A DNA stretch of 64,000 nt from Typhlomys cinereus (GCA_023101885.1 JALPQD010000223.1:3619567-3683566), one strand, 5' to 3'; counted from the first letter of the stretch, positions 1 to 11,770 are shown. Notes: generated by a model not told the origin, from the letters alone. Program-made: numbers and translations.

Positions 1-350
1 TGAGGGCTCAGCACAGGAGAAGGTTGTGATGTCCTGTGGGGCTCTTGCCCCACGCTCTGCCCTGGCACATGGGCCTGGGGACACATCTCCAATGGCCTGC
101 CTGTGAGATATGTTTCTTCTGTTTCTGATGCTTAAGGTAACATTGGGACATGAAGGGATTTGGTGCATACCAATAATCTGATCTGCCTGTTGGATGTGTC
201 CAAATGTGGAAACGGCAAGCAGCCACCAGATTCACCAATGTGCATGTCACCCACCATGTGTGAAGAGCCACTTGGCAACATCATGTGGTATGATGTTCCC
301 TTGGTTTACAGAAACAAAATTAGAAGCTGCCTTGCTTTCTGGGGACTCCC
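1..350. other. Unassigned sequence left of the first L1
   Basis: No coding exon, RNA gene or recognisable repeat is seen here. The short open frames on both strands look like chance. The L1 homology begins abruptly near 351, so this is the left flank of that insertion. No convincing target-site duplication could be matched to the right flank near 5970; a weak similarity (gctttctgggg / gctttttgggg) was not accepted. Confidence 0.5.
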
Positions 351-1051
351 TTGAGAGTCTTATCAGCAGAACAAATGAAGCAGAAAATAGAATTTCAGAT
401 CTTGAAGACTAAGTGGGAGAATTAACCAGGTCAAAGGAGGAGATTGTTAAGGCCAAAAAGATACTGGAGAGGAACATTCAAGAGATATGGGACACCCTGA
501 AGAAGCCTAACATGCGCATTCATGGAATACCAGAACAAGAATCCCAAAATACCACACCTGAGGAAATATTTCAATTCATCATAAATGAAAACTTCCCACA
601 ACTAAAGAATGAGAGGCCTATCCAAATACAAGAGGCATTTCGCACTTCAAACAGATACGACCAAAATAGAAAATCGCCACGGCAAATAATAGTCAAAACA
701 CTCCACATTCAAGACAAAGAAAAGGTGCTGAGAGCTTCAAGAGAAAAAAAGCAAGACACTTTTAAAGATAAACCTATTAGAATAACAAATGACTACTCAA
801 TGGAAACAGTAAAAGAAAGAAGAGCGTGGAGAGATGTACTTCAAGTATTAAATGAGTAAAAATGCCAACCCAGACTGATATACCTGGCAAAACTATCTGT
901 CATGATTGAGGGAGAAAGAAAAGTTTTCCAGCACAAAGACAACTTGAAGGGATACATGTCTACCAAACCAGGCCTTCAAAAAATCCTAGAAATGATACTC
1001 AAGCTTGAAGAAAAGAACAAGCATATCCAGGAGGACAGAAGGGAAGCATAA
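351..1051 (+). pseudogene. L1 ORF1 remnant (RNA-binding chaperone protein), 5' truncated
   Basis: ORF1p is the trimeric RNA-binding protein of the L1 ribonucleoprotein. The visible frame begins at the end of the coiled coil (LISRTNEAENRISDLED) and continues through the RRM-like region (MRIHGIPEQ) and the C-terminal domain (PIRITNDYS). Compared with the minus-strand copy there are in-frame stops at 410-412 (AAA to TAA) and 857-859 (CAA to TAA). The N-terminus and most of the coiled coil are absent. The frame ends at TAA 1049-1051, shortly before ORF2. The remnant cannot make a functional protein. Confidence 0.9.
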
Positions 1052-1108
1052 TACCACCAAAACATAAATATCAAACAACATGCTTACAAAATCCACTAAA
1101 CATAAAAA

Positions 1109-4100
1109 ATGTCCAGAATTAAAAATAATTTCTCCATTGTAACATTAAATGTCAATGGTATTAACTCACCGATTAAGAGACACAGATTACAAACTTGGAT
1201 TAAAAACCACAATCCAACAATCTGCTGCCTTCAGGAAACTCATCATCACCACAAAAGATAGGCACATCCTAAGAATGAAAGGCTGGTCTAAAATCTTGCA
1301 AGCCAATGGAACCAGGAAGCAGGCAAGGGTAGCAATTATGCTTTCAGACAAAGAGGACTTCAAACCAAAGAAAATCATAAGAGACACAGATGGATACTAC
1401 ATTTTAGTCACAGGTACAGTTCACCAGGAAGACTTCACAATCCTGAACATTTATGCACCCAATACGGGCCCCTCCACATTCATTAAGAAAACCCTACAGC
1501 ATCTAAAGCAAGAAATCAACCCCCAAACGATAATTCTTGGGGACTTCAACAGCGCCCTCTCAACATGGGATAGATCAACAGGTCAAAAGCTTAACAGAGA
1601 CACTTTGGAACTTAATCAAACCCTGAAAGAAATGGACCTTACAGATCTCTATGAAATTTTTCATCCACGCACCAAAGAATACACATTTTTCTCAGCAGCA
1701 CACAGAACTTTCTCCAAAATAGATCACATATTGGGCCACAAAATGAATCTACACATATACAAAAAAGTTGAAATTCTAACATGTGCCCTATCAGACCACC
1801 ATGAACTAAACCTAGACATCCAGAACACAACAAACAAGAGAAAATACACTAACTCCTGGAAACTTAACAATATGACACTGAATGAGAACTGGATTCAGGA
1901 AGAAATTAAAAAGGAAATTCAAGATTTCCTGAAAGTGAACGATAATGAAAATACAACTTACCGAAATCTCTGGGACACAATGAAAGCTGTCCTAAGCCTA
2001 CATCAAAGAAATGGAAACATCAGAAATAAATAACTTAACAATGCAGCTTAAAGCTTTAGAGAAACTAGAGCAACCTGATCCCAAAAGTAATAGAAGAGAG
2101 GAGATTAGCAAAATAAGGGGAGAAATATCCAAAATCGAGATTAGGAAAACAATACAGAAAATCAACCAGTTAAAAAGCTGGTTCTTTGAAAAAATCAATA
2201 AGATTGATACACCCCTAGCTAAATTAACCAAAAGCAAGAGAGAGAAAACCCAAATTAATAAAATTCAAAATGAACATTGAACTATCACTATTGATACCCA
2301 AGAAATCCAGAGAATTATAACATTATATTTCAAAAACTTACACTCTGTGAAATTTAACAACACAAAAGAGATGGATGTATTCCTAAGTACACAAAACTTA
2401 CCTAAATTGAATCAGGAAGTTGTGAATTATGTAAATAGTCCTATAACATATAACGAAATTGAAGAAATAATCTCGAATCTTCCCACCAAAAAATGTCCTG
2501 GACCCGAAGGATTCAGCACAGAGTTCTACCAGACATTTAAGGAGTAAATAACACCAATACTCCTTAAACTGTTCCATCAAATAGCAAAGGAAAGAACACT
2601 ACCAAATTCTTTCTATGAAGCTAATATCGTTTTAATCCCAAAACCTAACAAAGATTCACTTAAAAAAGAAAACTATAGGCCTATCTCTCTGATGAACACA
2701 GATGCAAAGATTCTCAACAAAGTCTTAGCAAATCGGATTCAAAAACATATCAAAAAGATCATTCACGGGAACCAAGTAGGCTTCATCCCTGGCACACAAG
2801 GTTGGTTCAACATACAGAAATCAATAAATGTAATTCATATAAACCAGTCCAAAGTCCAAGACCACATGATACTCTCGATAGATGCAGAAAAAGCTTTTGA
2901 CAAGATCCAACAGTCTTTTATCATCAAAATGCTAGAGACAGTAGGAATGGAAGAAACCTTTATCAATATAATAAAAGCTGTATACAACAAGCCCACAGCA
3001 AGGATTATGCTCAATGGGAAACAACTGGAAGCATTCCCACTTCGATCAGGAACTAGACAAGGCTGTCCACTCTCACCACTTCTATTCAATATTGTACTTG
3101 AAGTCTTAGCCGAAGCCATAAGACAAGAAAGGGACATAAGAGGGATTCAAATCGGCAAGGAAGAAGTCAAGCTATCCCTATTTGCGGATGACATGATCTT
3201 ATACCTGAGGGAATCCCAAAAACTCCACCAGGAAGCTCCTGGAACTAATTGAGAAGTTCAGCAGGGTGGCAGATACAAAATAAATGTGCAAAAATCAGAG
3301 GCCTTCCTATATGCCTAGAATGAAAGAAGTGAAAAAGCCTTGAGAGAAACAATCCCATTTACTATAGCCCCTAAAAAAATGAAATACCTAGGTATAAACC
3401 TAACTAAGGAGGTAAAAGACCTTTACAGTGAAAACTTTCAAACCCTAAAGAAGGAAATGGCAGAAGACATCAGAAGGTGGAAAGACCTCCCATGTTCCTG
3501 GATTGGCAGAATCAACATCATAAAAATGACCATCCTACCAAAGGCAATATACAAATTCAATGCTATACCAATTAAAATCCCAAAGCAATTCTTTAAAGAA
3601 GTTGACCAAACAATCTCAAAATTCATATGGAGGCACAAAAGACCCAGGATAGCAAAGACAATCCTGAGTAACAAAAACACTGCTGGAGGTATCACCATAC
3701 CAAACCTTAGTCTATACTACAAATCCATAGTTATAAAAACAGCCTGGTACTGCCTCCAAAATAGACACACAGATCAATGGATAAGGATTGAAGACCCAGA
3801 TATAAGCCCACAAAATTACAGCCATTTGGTTTTTGACAAAGGGGCCCAAAGAATCCAATGGAAATAAACAGCATCTTCAACAAATGGTGCTGGCAAAACT
3901 GGATCTCCACATGCAGAAGATTAAAACTGGACCCGTACTTGTCACCATGTACAAGACTTAATTCCAAATGGATCAAGAACCTTGATATCAGGCCAGAGAC
4001 TATAAAAACCATAGTTGAAAGGACACAGAACTCCCTCGAGCTGATTGGGTTAGGCCAACATTTCCTAAACAGACATCCAATGGCACAGTTACTACTACCA

Positions 4101-4907
4101 ACTCTCAACAGTTGGGATCTTGTGAAATTAAAGAGCTTCTGTTCAGATAAAGAGATTGTAACACGAGCTCAAAGGCAACCCACAGAATGGGAGAAAATCT
4201 TCACTAACCTCATATCTGATAGAGCTCTACTGTCCAGAGTGCACAAAGAACTTAGAAAACTAAACATCAAGGAAACCAATGGCCCAATTAAAAAATGGGC
4301 CCTGAAACTTAAAAGAAATTTTACCAGGGATGAAATTAAAAGGTCTAACAAATATCTTAAAAAATGCTCCACTTCTTTAGCTATCAGGGAAATGCAAATC
4401 AAAACTTCCCTGAGATATCATCTCACCCCGGTCAGGATGGCAAAAATCCACAATACAAACAACAACAAATGCTGGAGAGGATGTGGAGAGAGGGGAACTC
4501 TCCTACATTGCTGGTGGGAATGCAGGCTCATACAGCCACTCTGGCGAGCTGTCTGGAGATTCTTAAAGAAATTAAAGATTGAAATGTCATATGACCCTGC
4601 AATTCCACTTTTGGGTATAACCCCCCATACAACAGAGGTTCATCTTGATAGCACAAGCACGACCATGTTCATAGCAGCACTGTTTACAATAGCAAAGACA
4701 TGGAATCAACCCAAATGTCCAACAGTTGACGAGTGGATAAGGAAACTGTGATACATCTATACAATGGAGTACTACTCAGCCACCAAAAATGATGAATTAC
4801 TGGAATTTGCCAGGAAATGGATGTCATTAGAAACAATTATATTAAGTGAAGTATCCCAGACCCAGAAAATTAAGTGCCGTATGTGCTCCCTAATAGGTGG
4901 CTCCTAA
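1109..4907 (+). pseudogene. L1 ORF2 pseudogene (endonuclease and reverse transcriptase)
   Basis: The ATG at 1109 starts the usual ORF2 N-terminus with an LNVNGINSP motif. Endonuclease residues are visible ([13 protein letters not shown] near 1540, SDHHE near 1790). The RT core is recognisable ([11 protein letters not shown] near 2875, [16 protein letters not shown] near 3040, FADD at 3181-3192), as is the C-terminal cysteine region ([15 protein letters not shown] near 4470-4520). Lesions seen against the 30-37 kb copy are: a +1 shift near 1237; a deletion of about 23 bp near 2000; stops at 2278 (GGA to TGA) and 2545 (TCA to TAA); a +1 shift near 3212 compensated near 3275; a stop near 3316 (CAG to TAG); a shift near 3865; and a TGG-to-TGA stop near 4749. 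It is non-functional. Confidence 0.93.
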
Positions 4908-5965
4908 TACCAAACCCACCCAGCCCATCTTGAGACACTCATAGGTAAATCTATGTATTACCTACAGTAATTGCAAGGATTATGAACAGGAGGGATGGGG
5001 TTGGAGGGCCACACCAGAAACAAGGAGAGAAGTGACCATGTTACAGTAGAGAAAATAGGCCTCCATCAAGGACTGCAAGAAAGTAATGTGACACCTAGTT
5101 ACTTTCACAGACATTCGTTCCTGATCATTTACAACTAAGGGGGTATGAACTCACCAGAAGGGGAGGGCATATAGTTCAGCAGATTAAAAAGTAACCATTT
5201 TGCAAAGGGGTGATTGACCCCTCCCATTGCCAAATGCCATATGACCCTGCGATTCCACTTTTGGGTATAAGTACTACATCTACCCTTGAATGTGCTCTTA
5301 TAATAAGACGCCAGTTTAACAGCTTTCTGTCTCTGGCCAGGGGGTGACATACAGTGCCCATCACGATGGAGTGAAGGGCATTACAGGAGCAACAAAACTG
5401 CAAAAGAAAATCAACAAACCACTATCCAGAACTTCAGAGACTATATCAACCACCTAGAACTAGGCCAGACTAATCTCTCCCCATCCTGAAGCTCAGGGAC
5501 ATTTGCGGAAGAGGGGGCGGTAAAAGTGTAAGAGCAAAAGGATGGGAGGAGCAATGATTTGCAAGATACTCCACACAAGTTAGGGCCGAAGCAATCATAA
5601 TTGGACATTGCATGCCCGGCGCAATGTCCAACACACTATTGACCTCACAAAGTCTAGCATCTGCCAAAGGCACCAAGATCCTTGGAGGCAAGGGATTGAT
5701 AGCCACAGTAGTGTTCCTATGCTTAAGGGAAACACGGGAAAGGGTTCAGGGAAATGCCACTGGGTCCTTGTACGTCATCGGAGAGGAGGGCCCAGAGGAG
5801 AGTCAGGCATGCACAAGAAAGGACTCTGGGAATTGGGGCGGGAGGCACGGGGGGATGGGGAGGGAGTGGTGAGGGGAGGGGGAGCAGGGGATTCGGGGGG
5901 AGGAGGAGGGAGGGAGGGAACTGGTGTACCTATTAAGTTTGTATGAGCTGAAATAATAATAAAAA
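4908..5965 (+). mobile_element. 3'UTR of L1 element 1
   Basis: This stretch matches the 3'UTR of the minus-strand L1 (30437-31492) and of the truncated copy at 21110-21666. It includes the conserved end ..ctattaagtttgtatgag.. followed by an A-rich tail. A purine/G-rich tract at about 5830-5925 has many GGG and GGGG runs. At 5232-5270 there is a near-perfect copy of ORF2 bases 4582-4620, replacing the sequence found at the equivalent place in the 30-kb copy. Confidence 0.9.
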
Positions 5966-6004
5966 ATGTATTAAAAATATTTTGCTATACTTTGCTGCTT
6001 TTTG

Positions 6005-6007
<3 letters not shown>

Positions 6008-6049
<42 letters not shown>
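6008..6049. repeat. (GT)n microsatellite
   Basis: About 21 uninterrupted GT units lie between the L1 tail and a B1-like fragment. Confidence 0.95.
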
Positions 6050-6050
<1 letters not shown>

Positions 6051-6052
6051 TG

Positions 6053-6143
6053 TTTTGCTTTGTTTTGAGACAGAGCCTCATGACCCTGACCTGATTCTCC
6101 TTTCTCCACTTTGCATGTTTTGGGATTACAGGTTAGTGTCACT
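6053..6143 (-). mobile_element. B1-like (7SL-derived) SINE fragment
   Basis: The plus strand reads gttttgagacagagcc..ctcctttctcc..gggattacagg, the reverse complement of a B1/Alu-type right end. The fragment is short and diverged. Confidence 0.6.
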
Positions 6144-6154
6144 GTGAAATAGAA

Positions 6155-6612
6155 TGAAATATTAATAAAAGCTTATAGTATAGAAAGCCTGTCTTAGTTC
6201 CCTTACCTTCCACTGGGACTGGGATAAGAGGCTGCTGTGAGAAAACTCACAAAGAATAAAAGTCCAAAGCTTCTGCCCTCAACAAACATCAGTCCTTCTA
6301 TCATCTGATTACCTCATGTATCCATTCCTGCTTCTGTTCATTAGTAAACAGAGTATATAGCCACTAGGACACTGTCACATTCCTTAGGTAAATCACTGAT
6401 AAGAAAGGGCTCCACTTTTTTCCTTTTTCTTTTTTTCCTTTCTTCTGTTTAAACAATATGTGTATATAGTGTGTGTACCCCATCTTTTGTGGCTTCAGGC
6501 CATGGTTTTTACTAGAAAGCTGGGGTTCTCTAAAGTAATAAAAATCAGCTTTTCTTTTTGCGATTTGTATCTGGAGCTTCAGTTCCTGGCAGGCAGTCTC
6601 CCTCATAATATA
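6155..6612 (+). repeat. 5' LTR of the degenerate provirus
   Basis: It begins with TG (TGAAATATTAATAAAAGC). The U3-like half (6167-6385) is shared with 11281-11497. The second half has an AATAAA-like signal near 6538 and a pyrimidine/T-rich R-U5 ending with agtctccctc..actcatt just before the primer-binding-like site. A TATA-like tgtatatag lies near 6461. The 3' boundary is approximate. Confidence 0.5.
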
Positions 6613-8459
6613 ATAAGGACTCATTGGGGATTGCCAGAGGAAGCTACCCCAAATCCTGGTGGGAGGCTAGTTGGTCAGGGCCAAAGGCAGGTAAGCGAAA
6701 GGAACTCCCTTGGAAAAGGGAACACCTGGGAGTCCCAGGACTGAAGCCTTTTCCCAAGAACCTGTGGTGTCCCAGATTTTGACCTCACCTAAAATGGGGA
6801 GAAAAAAGCTGTCCAAGTCTAGGTATTGGTCACTTCCGGAGATAGGTCAGGGAAGGTGCTTTCTGGGGACATCTGGGGAAATAGGACAAAGGCATTGAAC
6901 TCATTGTCCCAGGGTCCGACCCTTTGGAAGTGTCTGTTTCAAAAGCATTCTGTGAGGCCAGTGTCCTTTGGTGATACTGGAGGTCAAATATCTCAAAGCT
7001 GTCTGGTTTTTGGCATATGAATGTGAAGGGAGTGTGGTGGTCACCCAGTGTTGTTTCTGTCACATCTGTCCATTTGTCTGTTGTCCTTTGGGTCTTTGTG
7101 ACCAGACCTACAGCTAGGGAAAGGCAGAATTCACAACCAGTTCTTTCAGCTCCATCTGAGGAGCTTGACCTGCCCCTAACGTAAACTCCTAATAAATCAG
7201 AGTGATAGAGAGATCTGGAACGTTCTGTAGACTCTACTGAGGCCAAATAAGTGCTGACTGAAGCAACCTGGATGCCTATTTGCCCTATAGGAGAAACCTG
7301 GTCAGCGGGACTCCATGTCCCAGGATCTGCTAGAGGTGCAGCCTCCTGACAGCAAAGCCAATGTCCTTTCATGGTTTATGTCAGCAAATGCCACTGCCAG
7401 GACCACCCCGCTTGGTGAAAACTGCTGCTCCTGGGCCCTGCAGCCCATCAGTGTTTCCAAGAAATGGAGAAAGTGGGTACCCCCAGCGTTATTCTGGGGT
7501 TCCCTTTTCGAGGAACCGAGGACTTCAGAGCTCTGGACTAGCAGGAACGCTGAGGTGAAAGGAGGAGTGATCCTGGAAGACGATCGGAATGAATAAGTCA
7601 TTCCCCTGGGGCAGACAGTCAAGAGCCTGCGAAGACTTGATCAACCCACAAGAGACCTTCATTCTAAGCCCCTTCATGGTATTCTGAGGGTGAAACTGGG
7701 TCTCTCCTAGGGAGTTTAAAATATGCTCCAAAGCAGAAAGATAAAAATTAAAGTAAAAATGTATAACCTTTGAATGATAGTTGAATAGGATGCATATATA
7801 TGCCTGGTTCTAAATGATTATGGGAGTGCTTGAAATGGCACAACAGTCAGGCAGCTGTATAGCCTGATTGGGCTGTATGGTGAATGAAATGGCCCAAAAG
7901 GCTGATGGAACTAACTTGCAGTCCCATGAAGCTCACTTAAACTTAATGGGTACTTATCCCTCTTCCCAAAAAGAACCAGTGAGGGGGAGGAAGTGATGAC
8001 CAAGTTCTTGGTATATGCTTATGGCCCATCACTAAGACTTCTTTAAGTCCATTTAACATTGAGTTAGATAATGAGCCTACATTCCTCAAAAGAATCACCT
8101 AACAGGTTATCAGAGCCACTTGGCTATCTTGGAGGAATGGAGATAATGAACAAAACTCTTGCCTGAAAATGTTATCTAAAGGGCTTAACTAATTCAACAT
8201 CCTTATCTTGAGATGGTCAAATAAAGAAAACATAAAAATTTAGCCTTTAAGCTGTGTCAAAAAAATTCCCACAATTTTAATGTTAAAAAAATAGTAAATA
8301 AAGCCAGATTTACTTCAGTGTAGAGAAAATAGTGAGTGATGGTAAGGTTAAAAGAAAATGAAAACATATTTTTAAATCATAATATTAATTGTTTGGAACA
8401 TGCAAAATGGTAAATGGGATGGACAAGGTTTTTAAAAGATTAGGATTGTGCTCCTTTTT
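6613..8459 (+). mobile_element. Provirus leader and gag-region remnant
   Basis: The first 500 or so bases resemble a gammaretroviral packaging leader in layout: a G-rich primer-binding-like start, a ..gtgggaggctagttgg.. segment with a donor-like ggcaggtaagc near 6686, and a ctgtccatttgtctgttgtc stretch near 7065. Downstream only short frames remain (for example 7315-7596), with no protein motif I can name. The sequence becomes AT-rich and unassigned after about 7740. Confidence 0.35.
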
Positions 8460-8483
8460 TAAATTTTTTTTATTATTTATTCA

Positions 8484-8539
<56 letters not shown>

Positions 8540-8742
8540 ACCACGGGCGAATTCAGGAACCACCACGGACGCCCCCACCTCATTTACTCTGCCCCGGGAT
8601 TCACAGGCTCCGCCCTACCAGGACCAGAAACACAGGCCGCCCCCACTTCCACCCGGCGTCTATACATGGGGTCTAGGATCCGAACTCAGGACCTTCTGCC
8701 TGCAAGGCAGAGGCTTAACCCCTGAGTCACCTCTCCAGCCCC
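8460..8742 (-). mobile_element. Young tRNA-derived B2-like SINE with (CA)n tail
   Basis: On the minus strand the element starts ggggctggagaggtgactca, with A box and B box promoter sequences (B box near tcctgagttcggatcc), then a GC-rich body, a (CA)n tract (plus-strand (GT)25 at 8487-8536) and a terminal ttgaataaataataaa. It is flanked by a 13-bp duplication with one mismatch (8447-8459 tgtgctccttttt; 8744-8756). Closely related copies are at 22846, 43480 and 46727. The family is transcribed by RNA polymerase III and mobilised by L1. Confidence 0.9.
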
Positions 8743-9663
8743 CTGTGTTCCTTTTTAATAAGTGGAAGTGCCTGGGAAAGCTAGACACTCAGGAGATTTG
8801 CAATTGATAATAGATTATAAGGGTTTAAATAAAGATTCACGAATTGTTATAAAGACATACTGATTGCATTTGGCAATGCTTATGACAGAAGTTTTGTTTC
8901 TTTTTTGTTATTGTTGTTTTTAATTAGAGGCAGCTTAAATCCCAGGTGGGAGAGCCAATGACCCTCAAGGTTCTGGATATCAAGCCATGGGCATATAAAT
9001 GGTGAGGCACTCATCAGGCTTCTTGAGACTGTTTTTCATAGACCCTTTGAGTGACTGTCAAGAACTCCTGGCTACCCCGTTAACTAAAGATCCAAAAGCT
9101 CTCTCTTGGTTAGGAACAATTTCTCTTCCAGACGGCAATGCCCATATACAGTGAGTCTTCCCATCTGAGAAGCCGAATTGAGGACTTCTCCATAAACAAA
9201 GGTAAAAAGGATCCAGACAACTTTTTCCAAGTCCTGTTAAGAAGCATCAAAACAGCTGCCAGAAAACTCACTAACCTCCCTAAACAAAGTGATTCCTCAA
9301 AAATCACCTGCTTCGTTCTGAGAACGTCTGAGGGAAATAGACCTCAACAAACCAGAAAACCAGAGAGCTGTAAACATTGCCTTTGTCACTCAGTCAGTCC
9401 CTGATATAAAGAAAAATTTACAAAAATTAAATAGGTCTGTTATTGCCAGAAGGTTTAAGATTGATTTTAAAAAATCTAAAAACAATGAGATTTTTAAAAA
9501 GATTTTTTAAAAAAAGGATAGAAAAATGGAGCACTTTAAAGTCTGAACGGACACACCAACTTGATCTGCTTAGTCTTATCAGTAGTTCTGTTAGACCTTA
9601 TATTCTAAGTAAAAGTTTGCTACTATACTTATAAGCGTCACTTATTTTAAAGGTACAAATTGT

Positions 9664-10370
9664 TTTTCTTCTTTACTTACTTAGTTTTTAGTTTTTCAAG
9701 TACATTGAGTACTTATCCCTGCTTCCCTTCATGCCCCCTCCCTCCCATTCCCCTCCCTTCTCTTCATCAATCCATCCCACTCCTTCCCTCTCTCCTGCCT
9801 GTCTCCTTCTATGAACCCCAGGGTTCCCTGTCTTGTCTACTCCTGTGGAGGTTCAGGCCACTTGTGGCATACCAAGTTGTCTCTCTCAGGTCACCCCTCT
9901 GATAGGTATGCTTTCCTTTGCTCATCTAGTTCTAGTCCCTAAGGTTTCCCCTGGGTGTTGTTATCTCTTTTGAGTTCCTCATAGTCTATGGGGCATGTTG
10001 GTGTTTCAGTCATTATGCAGGTCTGGTAAGGACAAGTCCCGCTGCTGTGAGTTCTGGATGCAGCATCCTTGCCTTGAATGGAATGTCTTGTCCTACAGTG
10101 GACCCTCCCATTTTTAGGTTCTTATACTCTTACCCCTCTCTCTTCCTAGAGGTTCCTCAAACCTTAAGATAGGGAGAGATTAGGATGGCCTGATTCTGGG
10201 TGAGAATTGCCAGGTTACTGGTAATCTGCATTATGGCTGGCCATTGTTGTCCACTTCACTGCTCTTCTACTGGCCTAGGCTACATCTCATCAGGGTGTTG
10301 AGATTCTCTATGTCTCTTGGACTGCTTATATTCTAACTTCATTAACAATTAATAGGCCTGGTCAAAAACT
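9664..10370 (-). mobile_element. Old L1 3'UTR fragment
   Basis: A pyrimidine-rich block (9700-9800, purine-rich on the minus strand) followed by ccttaagatagggagagattagg near 10160 parallels the 3'UTR of the younger L1 copies (cttcaggatagggagagattagg). The rest is strongly diverged. It probably represents an older L1 subfamily inserted in the provirus. Confidence 0.55.
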
Positions 10371-11277
10371 TCAAAATCTTAGATTTCAAGAGATATATTT
10401 ATAAATGACTATGTGTGGATGTATATTGTTTACATATGATTAGATATTTATGTCTGTAGATTACCATTACCAAGAAAGCCCAACTCTTTATTTCTTTTAA
10501 AAATTAAAGTATGTTATAGGAGGTTTATGGCTTAAAAGATTAAACTAAGTTTAAAAGATTTGTGAGATGTTCGGTGTATAAAATTTTTGAAATATAGTTA
10601 AAATATGTTGTAAGAGATGAGACTTAAAAGATTAAAACATTTTCATGATGTGATGGTTAAAAAAGTTATTGAGCCTCAGAAATATACCTGCTAAAAATTG
10701 AGCTTTGTGTAAACACAGGTCACATACAAATGTTATGTCAGATGCAGAGGAAAAAAAATATGACAGATCCAGATCATTATGGCTAATAAATTTAGTATGA
10801 TCCAGGAATTTCTTATTAATAGCTCTGCCAATTAGTTATATTTCTCTCTTCTGAAAACTCCCCTGCTTGCTGCCAAACTGCATCTATATGAGACACTAGA
10901 AATGAGCCTTCCTAGCTATGAGGGACCTATGTATGACCAATTGTATGACCTCTGCATATACAAAACTGTGATGTTTTGTTAACGGGGAACTGAATGTAAG
11001 TTCCTGAAAAGACACTGCTACACTTGTAAGGCTGACTTGACCAGAGCTTCCCACAAAGCGGAGAAATGAAAACACCTAAAGTGATACAAATCCAGAGCCA
11101 GATAATCTTGGACCCATTTTAGTGCCCTAATTGCCACTTATTGTCATTCTCTGTGTGTGACCTAATATCTTGGTGACTGTTAATGATATAATTTTAGGAA
11201 AACAATATGATCCCCTAGACCAGTATGAGTCCAGGATTTGACTCCTGTCCCTAGACCCACTGAGGCACGAAACAGGA
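10371..11277 (+). mobile_element. Provirus 3' interior (env-end remnant) and flanking unassigned sequence
   Basis: Mostly AT-rich sequence with stops in all frames. The frame 11188-11241, ending in TGA, resembles the C-terminal tail of a gammaretroviral transmembrane envelope subunit, and it lies about 35 bp before the start of the 3' LTR, as expected for that position. No other envelope domain can be followed. Confidence 0.35.
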
Positions 11278-11497
11278 TGAAAAGCCTACACCATAGAAAG
11301 CCTGTCTTAGCTCCCCTTCCTTTCACGGGAACTGAGATAATAGGCTGCTATGAGAAAGCTCACAAAGGATAAAAGTCCAAAGTTTCTGCCCTTGACAAAT
11401 ATCAGTTCTTCTATCATCTGATTATTTCCATATTCACTCCTGCTCCCCTTCCTTAGCAAATAGAATATAGAGCCACCAGGAGACTGTCACATTCCTG
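11278..11497 (+). repeat. Partial 3' LTR of the provirus
   Basis: It starts TGAAAAGCCTACACC and aligns with 6155-6385 through ..gactgtcacattcct. The match then stops abruptly, so the R-U5 half is missing. The truncation is either a deletion or replacement by the adjoining repeat. Confidence 0.55.
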
Positions 11498-11574
11498 TGG
11501 AGAGTGTGGCCTGTGGAGAGTCAAGGTCGACTTCAGAATCACCATGGACTGCTCTACCTCTGTAACAGTTACTC

Positions 11575-11770
11575 TTAACTATTGCTGTGAGAGACCAGCC
11601 GAAGTCAAATAACTTAAGGGAAAAAGGGAGCTTTATTCAACTTAACAGTTCCAGAGCGGGGAAGACTGTTAGGGCAGCAGTGACTTGGTGAGGGGCTGAA
11701 ACTGTAGGCAGGCTAAGTCACGGCAGACATCCACATGTCTGCAGGATTCCTGGGGTCTCTCTTTTTCAGT
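11575..11770 (-). mobile_element. LTR fragment, probably MaLR/ERVL type
   Basis: The sequence attgctgtgagaga..ataacttaagggaaaaagggagctttatt is the reverse complement of the typical rodent LTR 3' end (..aataaa..ccttaagttgct..tcacagcaa). Similar ends occur at 42045 and 49545. The far boundary is unclear. Confidence 0.5.

Larger units (their letters stand above)
351..5965 (+). mobile_element. 5'-truncated, degenerate LINE-1 (element 1)
   Basis: A non-LTR retrotransposon copy begins inside ORF1 and runs through ORF2 and a roughly 1-kb 3'UTR to an A-rich tail. It aligns by eye along its whole length with the minus-strand L1 at 30437-37314, and its 3'UTR also matches 21110-21666, so all three belong to one lineage-specific L1 group. 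The 5'UTR and the first part of ORF1 are missing, as usual for incomplete target-primed reverse transcription. Many stops and frameshifts show it is long dead. The 3'UTR contains a G-rich purine tract and an internal copy of an ORF2 segment (see findings). Confidence 0.95.
6155..11497 (+). mobile_element. Degenerate class I (gammaretrovirus-like) provirus
   Basis: A direct repeat of about 215 bp (6167-6385 and 11281-11497, roughly four in five bases identical by eye) brackets about 5.1 kb. After the first copy comes an R/U5-like stretch and then a leader resembling that of murine-leukaemia-type viruses, with a primer-binding-site-like GGGGATTGCC near 6614. Just before the second copy a short frame (11188-11241) resembles the cytoplasmic tail of a gammaretroviral envelope protein. 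No intact gag, pol or env frame remains. A SINE (8460-8742) and an old L1 3' end (about 9664-10370) have inserted inside. The family assignment is inferred from structure. Confidence 0.55.

Noticed and set aside
8..412. Short frames at the left edge of the window
   Set aside because: They are below a useful length and lack motifs; one merely runs into the L1 ORF1 remnant.
8487..8807. Cys-Val-rich frames of 60-160 codons over (GT)n/(CA)n tracts (also at 22830-23180, 28624-28977, 29662-30153, 46755-47035)
   Set aside because: These are translations of dinucleotide repeats and SINE bodies; no protein is encoded.
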